From Rugalucina vietnamica (lineage: Eukaryota > Mollusca > Bivalvia > Lucinida > Lucinidae), in contig OZ024872.1 in assembly GCA_964017185.1 (NCBI GenBank), forward strand, positions 46,524,188 through 46,588,187: a stretch of 64,000 nt of DNA, written 5' to 3'. Within the stretch, counting starts at the first letter, position 1; every line of letters begins with the position of its first letter. A program made the position numbers and the translations under genes. Positions 1 to 11,433 of the stretch are shown piece after piece. A model generated the notes under the pieces. That model had not been told where the DNA came from and did no database searches. It was given only the letters and a program-made list of their open reading frames with translations.

Positions 1-594
1 CTTGAATATTTAAAGACGACATTAAAATACATTCATTTAATTATCTCAGTCCCCAGTTACAATAAAAATATCAGTCATTCTGCATCTCGGATCAAATTCC
101 AAGAATCGTATATCATAACGATTGATTTGGAATAAAACATAAACAAAATTACCATGCCGATTAACCTGGAAAGCAATAGAAACTAAATCAAAAGAAATAG
201 TACAGGCAGTACAGAATCATCTCTATGTTTTCGAGCAATATTTCAGTTTGAAATGAATGTCTGCATATATCACTTAACAAAACATTTTTAAAGATTATAT
301 AGTCGAATTCAACGCGAGGTTATATCTTTATTCAGTTTTCAGGTGGTTTGGTATACATACTGGTTACGAGTGAATTAAACGTTAAACGAAAACATGAAAT
401 TTATTTTTACTTCACACGGATATGGAAATGTATGATAAGCGATGATCAGAAACTAGTGCAGTCAGAACCAAAGTCTCACAGACGACATGACTGGTCAGCC
501 TCTCTAATGAAACGGAACATAAAAAGCAGTTTCGTCGATAAATGCAATGAAATTGTAAATATTTAAACACGGCAACAGTATATACATTCTAAGA
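1..594. other. Unassigned AT-rich sequence, no gene seen
   Basis: No repeat shared with the rest of the window was recognised here. A 72-codon open frame at 348-566 has no signal peptide, domain or splice context, and its composition does not differ from the surroundings, so I treat it as chance. Confidence 0.5.
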
Positions 595-1165
595 AGGTGC
601 AAGTAGGCAATGATCAGGAAAAGACGAATCAGAAAGGAACTCCCACTCCAAAACCGAGGTGGGAAAAAATAAATTGACAATTAGGTATTTATACTTTATA
701 CATATCGTAAGCCGAGTGAGCAGTTATTTCCCAATAGGCGGCCACTCAGTTACCCGAACTTAAATAAAAATATCATCGGAAAACTTACATAAGGTTCAAA
801 CAGCACAAAAAATCGACTACAAAACATAAAACCAAATTGAACCACAACAGAAGTATCGCCTTGCGACGATTACTGGGGGCTTAAATCGATTTTACAGGCG
901 CCTACTCTCACCTTCATCTTCTGCAGTGGTTCGCAACATTTAGTTAGTTCTCCGGTCCTCGTGGTGACTCTCTAACTAGTCAATGAATCATCAAGGACAA
1001 ACAAATAAACCATGATAACCACCATGATAAATCACAAACGATGACTGACAGATTTAGTACGCTGCCCGACGATGGAGATCCCTGGGCGCCGAATAACTTA
1101 CTAAAAATCTGGAGCTAAAGAAACACCAGGTGAACCCCGTCGGGCCAAGCAACAGACAAGAAACC
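595..1165 (-). mobile_element. Family F retroelement 3' tail, copy 1
   Basis: The plus strand begins with GTACAAGTAGGCAATGATCA-like sequence, the constant end of family F, then a CCCACTCC...GAGGTGGG hairpin, GCCGAGTGAGCAG, and runs on to the GACGATGGAGATC and CAACAGACAAGAA blocks. Better copies at 23,380 and 35,535 join this sequence to a reverse-transcriptase-type C-terminus on the opposite strand. I therefore read it as a 3' untranslated tail lying on the minus strand, with its 3' end at 595 and its 5' truncation near 1,165. The minus frame ending in GFLSVAWPDGVHLVFL is a reading of this tail, not a gene. Confidence 0.7.
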
Positions 1166-1778
1166 GTATATAGAAATATAACAAAAGGCCCACAAAAGGC
1201 CTTTATCAGTCTCGAAATAAATTACCATATGCAAGTCGAGTCGCAGATTGCCTATTAGTTGTATGGGACAATTATAAACACAGACACATAAACATGAAAA
1301 CGAATCACTGCAGTTAAATAAAAGGAAGATACGTGACTGCAAACTGCTAATGAAAAGTCAAAAACCGAAAGTTATGTGACTAGGTTTATTTTCATTGTGT
1401 AAAATATATTTTCTTTAACAGACAACGCTCCTTAAAGCCTCGCAAATTTTATAAGCAAATGCAGACAAAATAGCCAATCACTTGTAATGTCTTCATATAA
1501 GATGATGTTCCATCAAAACGGTCACCCACTGAATGGCTTGCACTGAACAATCACTACTTGTATCAAGATACGGAACGAAAATACTATAATTATTATTTAA
1601 GGCTAACGAAAAACCACAATATTCCAAAAGTGAAGTTATAAGAGACATTAAGCTAAAATAGTACAAATAACCACCACCTACTCGATTTGAAACTGTTTAC
1701 CGCAACGAATAAATACTGACGAAACGTGACTTTCTAACACGCATAACAATTGATCATCTGAAACTGCAAAACATATAT
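1166..1778. other. Unassigned sequence between repeats
   Basis: No coding frame, palindrome or copy elsewhere in the window was recognised between the family F tail and the first family A MITE. Confidence 0.45.
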
Positions 1779-2010
1779 TGAGCCGCCGCATGATAAAACC
1801 AACAATATGCATATGTGGAAACAAAGACGCAGATTGGCTGTGCAGTAACTGTACAGCTGATCAGCGCCATTGTTTTTGCTACACGGATAATGCGATCCCT
1901 GTTCTTCTGAAATCCGAAATTTCAAGCTTCTCCCCTTCTTCGGTGACTCTACAGGTCGATTTGTGTCGGGACCTGGTGGAAACTCCAAATTGTTTGTTTT
2001 CTCATATGTG
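1779..2010 (+). mobile_element. Family A MITE, degenerate copy
   Basis: It starts TTGAGCCGCCGCATGATAAA and keeps the order of family A: left terminus, hairpin arms around GCAGATTGGCTGTGCAG / CTGTACAGCTGATCAGCG, then AAATTTCAAGCTTCT and a decayed right terminus (TTGTTTGTTTTCTCATATG). It is far more mutated than the copies at 6,698 or 44,167, so it is probably an old insertion. Confidence 0.7.
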
Positions 2011-2302
2011 CATTTGTTCTTTAAGGCAATAAAAAAATCTCCGCGAATGATTATGAGAATAGTAATCCCACCTCAGACACCAGACGGGAAAGAAATTACA
2101 ACACCCATAAAACCGTGTATCATCGACTCCTAAACTTTGTACCAGTTGAATGGCGGACAATCATGTCGAGGGTAAGAAAATGATTTATTTCTCTGTCCTA
2201 TCGTGATGTTAACTAGTCAAAGAGAATAATGATATTATTTTAACATATTTATGATTAAAATGACATGCGCACATGGTATGAAATCGATTTTAAGTGGTCT
2301 TT

Positions 2303-2638
2303 TTATTGAAAAAATAGCGACCTGGTACCCGCGAACATATATGACTGTTTCGAAATTCGATCGTATATCGTGCATTTGGTGTTGATAAATTTCAAGCCAT
2401 TGTCAGATATAGGATGATATAAAACCGCTGCTAATATAAACGTAGTAATTGTCACCAAACACACGCTGAATTGTATAAAAACAAATAATAATGTCAGGTA
2501 CCTCGAGTACGGCAACTTGGAACAGTCAACAAACACATTGGACGGCGACTTGCTAGCTGACAGTACGGCGATTTGTTGTTGAAGGAAAGTAACTTGTGCA
2601 TTTAAACTCAAAATGGTTCGAGTACCGCGCAGTTTCAC
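2303..2638 (-). CDS. Possible exon of an unknown single-pass membrane protein
   Basis: I do not recognise this frame. On the minus strand 111 codons stay open. They show an amphipathic stretch with leucine/glutamine spacing (NAQVTFLQQQIAVL, about residues 14-27), then one strong hydrophobic helix (LTLLFVFIQFSVCLVTITTF, about residues 49-68), then about 40 mixed residues with one cysteine. No in-frame ATG precedes the helix and a TGA lies just upstream. A real gene would therefore need a splice acceptor, for example the pyrimidine-rich TTTTGCAG near 2,650. No paralogue occurs in this window. It may be a chance frame; the composition before and after the helix is the only positive evidence. Confidence 0.22.
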   Translation of the reverse strand: MKLRGTRTILSLNAQVTFLQQQIAVLSASKSPSNVFVDCSKLPYSRYLTLLFVFIQFSVCLVTITTFILAAVLYHPISDNGLKFINTKCTIYDRISKQSYMFAGTRSLFFQ

Positions 2639-2693
2639 CCGTCAGTTGTTCTGCAAAAGTTGGTACCGATATTATTGCATAAATATAGTTCGA

Positions 2694-2891
2694 TTTTGAC
2701 CTCAGATGTGCGTCAAAAGATCGACGAGTCTACTTAGTAGCACGTGAAAGGATATTCGGATTGTAACAGTACAAATAGTTACTGTGTTGGCATCCGAAGT
2801 GTAACGGAATACTTGAGCCATTTCGTACCGATTTACCTTTCACGTGCTTCTTAATGGACTCGTCGACATTTTGACGCACCTGAGGTCAAAA
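2694..2891. mobile_element. Small MITE with about 57-bp terminal inverted repeats
   Basis: The left arm starts TTTTGACCTCAGATGTGCGT and runs to GCACGTGAAAGG (2,751). The right arm starts CCTTTCACGTGC (2,836) and ends GCACCTGAGGTCAAAA. The arms pair over nearly their whole length and enclose about 85 bp. Total size is about 198 bp, with no coding frame. No target-site duplication was obvious. Confidence 0.75.
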
Positions 2892-3579
2892 GCAATACCC
2901 GTGTCACACGATATTAACAGCCATTTTGAGATGCATTTTTGATTGTTTTCTTTGCTGTTTAAAGGAAATTTTCAAAACCACCGGTTAATTTTCCGAAAAT
3001 GCGAATTTTCAAAATTTTGTAAAAACTCCAAATCCCCTAAAATTCGAAATGTTTTATTGCTTTTCCGTTACTGCCATGATGCTGATCACATGTGCAATGA
3101 AAACTCATTGAAATTTTTCATTGATAATCAAGTTTTCCCCAAAAATGCAATTTTACACTTTTTGCCCCAAAAATTTTGCATTATCATCCACATTATTGAA
3201 GTTGCTGCAAAGTCAAAGTTTTGTTATTGGAATTAACCAAAAATAATGTTAGAAATAAAAATAGTTCTACTTGGTCATAAAAAATAACAAAAATAGGGTG
3301 GTGAAAGATTTTTGTTTTTCAGTATATCAACGAAAAAAAAGCCATATATTTATATAGCAATTCTCGCGCGCACGTGTTGTTAATGCATTGTTTTATTTAT
3401 GCTCGTTACCGGGTGCAACGCAAATCACGTGCTAATAATGAGTAACTGATGTCCGCTATGAAAATTTTTACGCGCATGAAAATGTAATGAGGCTGTAAAA
3501 TACATGTATAGTGCACCATTATTTCTTTCGTTTGTGCAGAATTTATACTATAATAGTGTTCAAAAATGATTTTGTCATT
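2892..3579. other. Unassigned AT-rich sequence
   Basis: There is an open frame at 2,943-3,236, but it lies in very AT-rich sequence with poly-lysine and phenylalanine bias and no domain. Nothing else was recognised. Confidence 0.45.
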
Positions 3580-3619
3580 AGGTCCTTCGGGGAGTGTTGA
3601 AACACTCCCCTCGGGGCCT
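3580..3619. repeat. GC-rich 40-bp hairpin
   Basis: AGGTCCTTCGGGGAGTGTT pairs with AACACTCCCCTCGGGGCCT, with two bases between the arms. It is a compact, GC-rich stem in an AT-rich context and is not shared with other repeats here. It could be the core of a small foldback element or a structured RNA; neither is shown. Confidence 0.5.
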
Positions 3620-4186
3620 AGCGAATGTTAGTGAATGGAAAATCATATTTGATTCCTATATTATATTACTTTGCATGTTGCCGTACACCAATCTGCTAAA
3701 TCGCCGTACTCTCGTTTTGGACAAAAATCCCATTAAATCTATGTCGCCAGAAACGAAACTTTTACCAAAGATGCATTATGATGCCCTTAATATTTTGACA
3801 CCAAAAACGAAGGACAAAAGGCTTTTTAAGCATGCAAATCGAACACATTTTGGTGGGACATTGTGTTTTGGGCGGTACCAGGTCGCACCATTTCAGTGCG
3901 GTTTGCAGCCTACAGCAACAATTATTGAGTGTGCGAACCATGGACAACAGCTAAACATCTCTAGAAACGATTTCTATATGTTTTAAAGGAAGATACTCAT
4001 TAAAACCCATTGAATAAAACGATTTACTTACACCACTAAGAGCCATGTCTTTGCTTTGTATCGATTCACCTGGTACCAAGTTCCGGAGTTAATGATACAC
4101 GGTGATAAAATAATATTTTTACAGTTTGCATGAAAAGCGAGATGACTTTAGTCTAGCTCTTTCTCAGCAAGGGAACCATCCAACCA
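3620..4186. other. Unassigned sequence with a 130-codon frame
   Basis: A plus-strand frame runs from 3,594 to 3,986, but it begins inside the hairpin with a TTG codon and has no recognisable domain. The minus strand over part of it is also open. I consider it non-coding. Confidence 0.4.
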
Positions 4187-4370
4187 CATCACGATAACAT
4201 GTCCGTGCAATAAATAACCCCTTATACCCCACTTTTGTACAGCAAAACTGGGGTATGCAGGGGTATACCTTTTTTTTTATTTTTGATCCAAAACATAAAT
4301 TGTGGGTACACGTTAGAACCGCCTCGCTACCGTATACCCACAATCTTTGTTTTGAGCAAAAAAAAAAGAA

Positions 4371-4403
<33 letters not shown>

Positions 4404-4500
4404 GAAAGAAAAGAAAAATATCAAAAAATTTCTACTGAAAATGTTTAATTTTTACAACTTACAAAACATCTGTATATTGCATGGGCGTGTTTTCGTAATG
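4187..4500 (-). mobile_element. Family B MITE, copy 1
   Basis: It runs from CATCACGATAACATGTCCGTG to ATGGGCGTGTTTTCGTAATG, the two diverged ends of family B. The centre carries the signature foldback AATTGTGGGTACACGTTAG...TACCCACAATCTTTG, flanked by TTGATCCAAAA and TTTTGAGCAAA. A purine-rich A/G tract (about 4,360-4,417) has expanded after GAGCAAAA. Confidence 0.8.
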
Positions 4501-4542
4501 AGCTTCAACTAAAAAAAAGATGGCAAGAACAGACATCGATAA

Positions 4543-4800
4543 GATGAATCAAAGCATTCCCTCCTAAAAACGTTCAGTATTGACACAACTGGAAAGGTTA
4601 ATTTAATCAATATAACGGGGCCCATTCCACGGCCTTCTAGACATGTCAATGTACATGATGTACTCCGACAATGCTTTGTTGACAATGTCGAGAGTAATGG
4701 ACCCTGTCCTATCATTTTCATTCCACAATGAAACCATTTTGAGAACTTTCCTCCTTTAAGGATATTAGGATACAACTTGATTCGCATCAATTTTAAAGAC
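4543..4800 (+). pseudogene. Possible decayed coding fragment, unknown family
   Basis: I do not recognise the product. One plus-strand frame is open from 4,543 to 4,800 except for a single TGA at 4,729. It includes GPIPRPSRHVNVHDVLRQC and, after the stop, NHFENFPPLRILGYNLIRIN. The composition (prolines, charged residues, a cysteine pair) looks more like protein than the surrounding translations. It lies directly after a family B MITE and matches no other copy in the window. It could be a remnant of a host exon or of a transposon protein. An 86-codon frame with one stop can also occur by chance. Confidence 0.22.
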
Positions 4801-5553
4801 TGATTCCTTAGAAAAAAAAAACTTGATTACATAGCCTGAAGTAGGTTAATGACTAATGGATTTAACATCATACGAGCCACGATCTACAATACGATAGATA
4901 AAAAAGTATTGTAGTAGCAATAGTGTAGATCAGCTCATTGTCGCAGTGGTATGATCTGTTTCTTTTTCTTTTTCTTTTATTTGCCTGGAAATAATTTTAT
5001 ATATGCTAAACATTTGAGACACTGACTGGTCTACATGACTTGGATAACTGAAGGGTTGAACACGCTCTATCACCACGATACAGGGTTTGTTTCTTGACCA
5101 GAAAATAATTGGCTATTGCTGACCACGTCTTTAACTATGTCTTCTCCTCGGATTGATGTAATTTCATAAAATAACAGAGTGGTGAAAACGAAACAGAGCT
5201 TGAGGATTGAAACATAATGACTGATCTCAAGTAGAATGACAGTGAACGACAACCAAATAGTGATTTAAAGACAGTAATACAATACACAAGATAAACATAT
5301 ATATAACATTTGTTAAACTGGAAACCCAGTAAACTCATGCATGTCGAAGTTAAGTTTAAAGTTAAGTATTGATCCCAAAAGGAGGATATCAATGTACATA
5401 CCTTTAGCAAGCCACAGTTTATCACGGATAATATAGTGGACGGTAGAGGATACAACAAAGGACGAAAAAAAATGAAAAAATACAAACTGTCAAAGAAGTA
5501 AAAAGTCACAGGTAGATACTGACAGGTTGTTGCTACAGTAAGATAGTAGAAAA
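4801..5553. other. Unassigned sequence
   Basis: It contains a small imperfect hairpin near 4,875-4,937 (GAGCCACGATCTACA / TGTAGATCAGCTC) and a TTTTTC-rich run near 4,965. The 144-codon minus frame overlapping 5,135-5,569 is phenylalanine- and tyrosine-rich low-complexity translation that runs into a family F tail, so I do not call it a gene. Confidence 0.45.
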
Positions 5554-5908
5554 AGGTACAAGTAGGCAATGATCAGGAAAAGGCGCAATCAGAATGAAAT
5601 TATCACTCCAAAAACCGAGGTGGGAAAAACCCAAACTGACAATCAGGTACTTATACTTACAGAACATATCATAAGCCGAGTGAGCATCTATTTCTCAATA
5701 GGCGGTCACTCAGTTATCCGAACTTAACTTAAACTATGAACGCGTACATAAGGTTCAGACAGCACAAAAATTCGACTCCAAAACATAGGACAAATAGAAC
5801 CACAACAGAAGTATTGCCTTGGAACGATCAGTGATTTAAAATTACTGGTGGCTCTAACCGGTTTTACAGGGCCCTAACCTCACCCTCATCTTCTGCAATG
5901 GTTCAAAG
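5554..5908 (-). mobile_element. Family F retroelement 3' tail, copy 2
   Basis: It opens with AGGTACAAGTAGGCAATGAT and then carries the family F hairpin, GCCGAGTGAGCA, and the block ending CTCACCCTCATCTTCTGCA. Similarity stops after ATGGTTCAAAGG. The constant end is the same as in copy 1 and the inner end is shorter, as expected of 5' truncation. Confidence 0.75.
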
Positions 5909-6320
5909 GCTTCTGTCTGGATGAAATATCGGAACAGATTGAAAAGTCAGTCATGTAGAAGCTGACGTCTAGGTCTTTGTCTGCTTGTGTCAGTGTTATA
6001 TGAAGCTAAAGGCTAGCATTATTTAAATTAGGACCAGGAATTTCAATCAACTTCACATAGTAAAATGTTGATTTATCAAAGACAAAAGACAGATCCATTT
6101 ACTCTTTCACAACAGTGTACGCACAAAGTGTATGTATGTAAACTCATACATACGAAGTGTTGGAAATGTGTGTAAATCAAATTATAAGCAATACGTTTTA
6201 CGACATTTTAAAGGAGGGTAACTGTGAAAGTTCTATTTGTTAACCAGTGGCGAGAAATTGTATAATGGTTCACTGGTTATTTTCCTCGTTTTGTACGTAA
6301 AAAGAGGCTTAAACAGAAAG
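5909..6320. other. Unassigned spacer between two family F tails
   Basis: No gene was seen. A short hairpin (TGTATGTATG...CATACATACG) lies near 6,130. Confidence 0.4.
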
Positions 6321-6620
6321 AGGTACAAGTAGGCAATGATCAGGAAATGAGGCAATCAGAAGGAAATTCTCACTCCATAAACCGAGGGGTGGGAAAAAAA
6401 CTAAAATGACACTAAGGTTTTTATACCAAGAAAACATCGAAAGCCGAGTGAGCAGCTATTTTCCAATAGGAGGCCATTCATTTACCCGAACTGAACTAAA
6501 ATATGAAAACGTACAAAAGGCTCAAACAGCACAAAAATTCGACTCCAAAACATAAAACAATTAGAACCACAACAGAAGTATCGCCTTGGTACGGTCAGTA
6601 ATATAAAATTACTGAGAAAA
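6321..6620 (-). mobile_element. Family F retroelement 3' tail, copy 3
   Basis: The constant end AGGTACAAGTAGGCAATGAT is followed by the hairpin and AGCCGAGTGAGCAG. The similarity ends at TCAGTAATATAAAATTACTG, so this copy is about 300 bp and more truncated than copies 1 and 2. Confidence 0.75.
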
Positions 6621-6697
6621 GTTATTTGGTATTGTCTACACATATTCCACAAGATTTGGTCAATCGGTTTACTGTCTGAAACAACGGAGCCAATAAA

Positions 6698-6933
6698 TGA
6701 GCCATCTCATGGGAAAACCAACAATCTGCATAGGCGGAAACAAAGGCGCAGATCAGCTTCGCGGTAACCGCGAAGCTGATCAGCGCCTTTGTTTTCGCTA
6801 CTCGGATAGTACAATTCCTCCTCTACTTAACTCCAAAATGCCAAGCTTCTAGCCTGCTTATGTGACTGTACAGCCTGATTTGTGTCGGACCTGGTCGGAA
6901 ACCACATTGTTGGTTTTCCCACGAGGCGGCTCA
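6698..6933 (+). mobile_element. Family A MITE, well preserved
   Basis: It begins TGAGCCATCTCATGGGAAAA and ends TTTTCCCACGAGGCGGCTCA, giving roughly 28-bp terminal inverted repeats. Next to the left terminus is a strong hairpin, AGATCAGCTTCGCGGTAACC with its complement CGCGAAGCTGATC, flanked by matching GAAACAAAGGCGC / GCGCCTTTGTTTTCG arms. The remainder holds TAGTACAATTCCTCC and CCAAGCTTCTAGCC. It is non-coding; frames through it read as SRLVGKPT-type peptides. Confidence 0.85.
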
Positions 6934-8026
6934 AATGTCAGTTAGTTCGGTCGGTTGGCTTCAAGTTCACGCACCGGGTCTCTAATTTTTATATGAATCT
7001 CCTTTTTCTATCTATTATTTAGAGTGCTGGAACTTCATCTTTGGGAATGTAGCAAAACTAAGAAACCGCTGTGAGTTGTTACTGCACAGCTGCTCGACGA
7101 CTCAAAGTTTAAGGTACTCATTGATCATAAATGGGAACTAAGTGGGACAAGCGTCGGCGAATGTAAATAAATCGCTGGACAGAAAACCACTTTATATATT
7201 TCCTGGGATGTAACATTGATAATGAATGAGCAATTAAGCGTGCCAATTCGTTTACTACGCTGCAATAACACTTATCTGAATGCCTGAGAAATTGTCTTTT
7301 CTAGAAAATATTTCCATTCTCTTGACAATCAAATTTAGACCTACGTTTCACTAACTAAATGTATCAGATCCACTCCAGCCTGGGGCAAAACATGATGCTA
7401 TTGAATTACGGGGCTGGCGAAATTTCCTGTGAAAGTACATCGTATGCATCTGTTTTTGGCTATATTGTCATTTACAGTAACGAATATTTCCATTGTGCTG
7501 TACATCTTCAATGAGGAACTTTCAAATGGCTACGAGACATATTGCAAAGCAGTTCTAGATGAATATCGTTTAAGGACAGATGTTATTACGTACAGATTTA
7601 CAAATCTGAGCTTAGCAAAATCAAACTAGAACGTTCATATGCAACAATCTGTTCTGAACTACACTAAATACGAGATAAAACAAGAAACGCAACTTTAGAT
7701 TGTAATCTACAGTATTGTACAGAAAAAAATAACGTTGCATATTTTTGCTTAGAGTGGAACTAAGATGTGGGAAAACAGCGTATTAAACCTATTCAACTGA
7801 CTGCAGCTCTGGCGCAAACAATCAGGCCCTCTTAAGCTTCTACTGCAAAGTATCAAAGAAGGCTTATGTTGCTCAATATCACTATTCCATACACATTGTT
7901 ACTTCAGTAACTTGATCTTATGGGTCGGATCACGTCGAGTAGCTGAGCCAGGAAAAACCGGATCACGCGAGTCGAACGCATTCATCATATACCTACAAAA
8001 ATTGTCAGCAACGACGCCGTAAGAAT
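6934..8026. other. Unassigned sequence
   Basis: No element or paralogous stretch was recognised. The 66-codon frame at 7,429-7,629 begins with a GTG codon and a hydrophobic stretch that could mimic a signal peptide, but nothing else supports it. Confidence 0.4.
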
Positions 8027-8187
8027 TCAGTAAAATTGTAAAATGGCAACTTTGTGACTGCGTACCATACGACGATGCACCAAAATCATGATGACGTAAC
8101 ATTGTGCCAGTTTTGACTCGCGAGCTAAAAAAGAACTTTTTTTTTTTTTAATTTTGGTTCTTTGATGACAAGCGAATACTGACACAC

Positions 8188-8239
8188 CTGAAACAGTTGT
8201 TGTTATACAAAACAGGACAAACATTACTTTGGCTGCCAT
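8188..8239 (-). CDS. Possible first coding exon of a secreted protein
   Basis: On the minus strand an ATG at 8,239 opens MAAKVMFVLFCITTTVSG. This has the form of a signal peptide: a short charged start, a hydrophobic core and small residues before the expected cleavage site. The codons are followed directly by a good splice donor, CAG|GTGTGT, at 8,188/8,187. A TATAAAA motif lies about 32 bp upstream of the ATG. Downstream on the same strand a pyrimidine-rich TTCTTTTTTAG near 8,128 could serve as an acceptor, but I could not follow a convincing second exon. The frame stays open without splicing to 8,027, with a lysine run. The function cannot be inferred. Confidence 0.3.
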
Positions 8240-8270
8240 TCAGATATGGATTACGGCTTCAGGTGCTGGA

Positions 8271-8277
8271 TTTTATA
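8271..8277 (-). promoter_or_regulatory. Possible TATA box
   Basis: TATAAAA on the minus strand lies about 32 bp upstream of the ATG of the possible signal-peptide exon at 8,239. The spacing would leave only a very short 5' untranslated region, which weakens the call. Confidence 0.2.
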
Positions 8278-8512
8278 TTGTTAGGTAAAAATGGAGAACG
8301 GTGATACGGAATCCTTTCAGGTTAGAAGCATGATACAAGATTCTGTATTTTTTGTGTCGGAAAATTAGTATCAATGGTCATTTTTGGTAGGTACGTGTAT
8401 ATAATAAAACCCGAAATCTTTGCATTTTCCTTGCTGGCAGTGATACACAGGCATTTCGTATTCCAAAAGGTACGCTTTTACGTCGATGTGACGACTTCAT
8501 GTCTGCAGTATA

Positions 8513-9434
8513 TATACACATGGAAATAAGTTAGGGAACACCTGTAATAATGTGACCACCAACTTTAGACTGTGAATATCTTTCTTTGTAGTAATTATGA
8601 AATTTTTTTGATAAGTTGTCAAAATCTGTAGTATCCAAAGTCGCTTCTATGTGAAAATGGTTAGCATCAAACAAAAACTGCGGCGGAGACCGGCCATCTT
8701 TTATTCAGAAAATGTTTGCTAAATTTAAGAAACGCACTGCTTGTCTTTGCGATAATTTCATTATTTGAACTCACATTGTCGTAATATTTCGTAAGCATAA
8801 AGCTGAGACATAGCTTGTTGAACTTTGATCATAAATTCTTTATTTTCTGACCGACTGTCGGCGGTAGGTCCATAGTTTTCGGGGGGTAGGTTTCATTATC
8901 ACGTTTTGTTCTTTGGGTATACATTTTGCAGGCTGTAAATGTTAGGCCAGATATTCGATATGACCCTTTAGGAATCTCTGGTTATAGTGTCCTAGCGGAA
9001 TTATTCTTTTACGGCTTTATTTGCAAAATTTCCAAGAATTTTGCTTTCCATAGAAATCATTGCAAACTGAAGATTTTGTATGATTAGTTGGTTTTGAGAT
9101 TAATCATGAAGTTTTTGGTCCGAAGTCGTGTATTCATTCAGAACGATCAGATTCAACATTGTATTCCTGTTTTGCTTTCAAAAATTGAGTTTTGCGGAGT
9201 GCAGAAGCAAAAAGGCAAACTTGTATTCAGTAAAAGTGGAGTTTTTCACATATGGCATATTGTATCTCCCGTAGCACAAAGACAAAAGGTTGTGAATTTC
9301 CATAAATTGGTCTGTAGCTAGGCTAAAGTATGAAATATATGTGATTAAAATTTCAGTATCGCCAGAAGAAAGGAAAATGGATTTTTTCAAACTTTCCCCA
9401 GGTGCTAAAAGTGCTAACTTATTCCTATATGTAT
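8513..9434 (+). mobile_element. Element I, 0.9-kb terminal-inverted-repeat transposon, copy 1
   Basis: It starts ACACATGGAAATAAGTTAGG and ends CTTATTCCTATATGTATA; a second copy lies inverted at 38,875-39,812. The reverse complement of the right end of copy 2 repeats AAATAAGTTAGGGAACACCT, so the terminal repeat is about 28 bp. Both copies sit in TATA-type context, compatible with TA target duplication as in Tc1/mariner-like elements, but no transposase is encoded. A 78-codon frame (9,088-9,321) is kept in both copies; this reflects recent shared ancestry rather than shown function. Confidence 0.75.
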
Positions 9435-11319
9435 ATCTTATCATACAACGAACACGTCTGAAGGATTTGTCTGTTTTTATTTGATTTACGTCTCGTACAT
9501 AATAGTTCCGACAATTTTGAACCGAAACGAACTCAAACAATCACATTTGGTGCTGATTTTAGTTACTATGACTCTGTTCGTAAGGACACACTCTTTGGAT
9601 GAATAACGTCTTAAGATGTTACAATTTCAGCTACTTACATTTTAGTTATTGTCAGAGAGATAATTGTCAAAAGATTCACATCAACAGACTTTATTATGTT
9701 ACAGCAAAGCTAATACTCCGTTATATAGGTTTTACGCTATTTAAGTAATTTGGGTTCGTTTTAGCCATATACGTACATAGTACGTTTGCACATTGTGTTT
9801 GATCCAAATCATCAATCGTTTTTCACAATACTTCAACTTTAATCACCAAGTGTTTATAACATTAAATATAGCTAAGGAAAATTTGGATAAATTATCTCTG
9901 ATTTGACGTTGACGTCAAAATGTCTATAAAGTGTATTAACTTATGCTTTTGAACGTCTCTGATGTTTGTTTGTTTTTTTGTGTTTTTTTTTGTTTTTTTT
10001 TTTTAACTTACCTAATATGATACGCCTTAATTGAAAGTAATCACCAAAACGAGAAAAATAAACACATAATTATGTGTTGTGTATCTGGAATCTGGAATAA
10101 CCATTCGTAGCAGTGGTGCTGCCGTGACCTCTGAGTTAAGAACCAACATACTGGTCACTCAAACCCCCTCCCCTAAACAAATAAAAATAAATAAAAATAA
10201 ATAAATAAGAATTAAAACAGAAAAAAAAAACAAATGATCGTCATGTAGAATAGTAAACTGAGATAGCTTCACGTATTACGGTGGCCTTCTACTTTGGAAA
10301 GCTGTGTTTGGCTGTATTTGTTCTTATTTAAATTTCCCTTTCATGACATTATGGCTATATGATTTATATATCCTAACCAGTTCTTGGTTCTTGTTTACAT
10401 CATACCAGTGACAAGCAACATATATCATATGAGAGTAGCATCAATAGTTTGTTGATGCGATTTTTTTTTGTCATTAACTGACATATTTAGGAAACAGATA
10501 TTCATTTCCTATCACTGTTTGAATATTAGATTTTACACATCAGTTGATATGATGCCTTTTTGAAATTCCAAGTTAGCTTGCAGCATTAATAAAAAACAAA
10601 GTAACAAGTATTACTTCGCCGCAAGTGTTCTCCGTTGAATTATTTGAATTTTATGATGCCTGTAGATTGATTTCGTCTTGAATAGTGCCATCGATGCGAA
10701 TATAATATAATTCGAAGCGAACTAATCAGGTCTCAGAATTTCTGTTGAAACAAAACATGGGTATGACATTTGCAAAAAACAAAATCATTTCGATCGAATT
10801 ATTCTGTATGAACTGGACGATATGTTTCGCATGCACACAATTGTCTACAATACTCGGAGATATTCAGGTTGATCAAAATGAACACTATTCATGGAAACAG
10901 TGAAGGCATATATAGATGGAGAACATAGTCGCATCGTTTGCTAAAAGTTACTGTCTGTAAACCATCTTTCAGAAACTGCATTTTTTAAAATGTCACTTTT
11001 CTGAATCACCACAAGAAAAATATGACTATGTCATCTTTTTGTAACCCAAAAATCGTAAAAAGGGCCCCAAAATTTCGAAAATCGTTTTTCTTATAAATCA
11101 ATTATGCCCAAAATTATTTTGAATAGGCCTTTTGCATATGCAAGGGAGGTAATCCAAACACTCGGCGCTCAGCTATGCATACAATACAAATTTGTTTTGG
11201 TTTGGTGCATGTTAAAAGAAAGATAACCAATTTTCTTTTTCGGGAAAATAGTTACTTCCCTTGCTGACATTGTTACAATGGAAAAGCCATATTCAAAATT
11301 ATCTTCTGGTATAATTTTT
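9435..11319. other. Unassigned sequence with simple repeats
   Basis: It holds a near-palindromic CRE-like GACGTTGACGTCAAAA near 9,905, a T/G-rich run at about 9,965-10,005, and an (AAAT)n tract at about 10,179-10,210. No gene or copy of a named family was recognised. Confidence 0.45.
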
Positions 11320-11433
11320 TTATTTGTTTTCCGTTGCGCGACAACGTCACGCGCGGGCGATAAACTCTCATTGTTTACAATACATGATTTCCGGATATCA
11401 GCCCGCCCGTGCTGATAACCACAGGGCGGGACT

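Noticed and set aside
3594-3986. 130-codon plus-strand frame
   Set aside because: Starts at TTG inside a hairpin, with no domain and an overlapping open minus frame.
5135-5569. 144-codon minus-strand frame
   Set aside because: Low-complexity phenylalanine/tyrosine translation running into a family F tail; no domain.
9178-9540. 120-codon minus frame in element I
   Set aside because: It crosses the end of the element and the opposite strand is also open. Conservation between the two copies is explained by common descent of the transposon.
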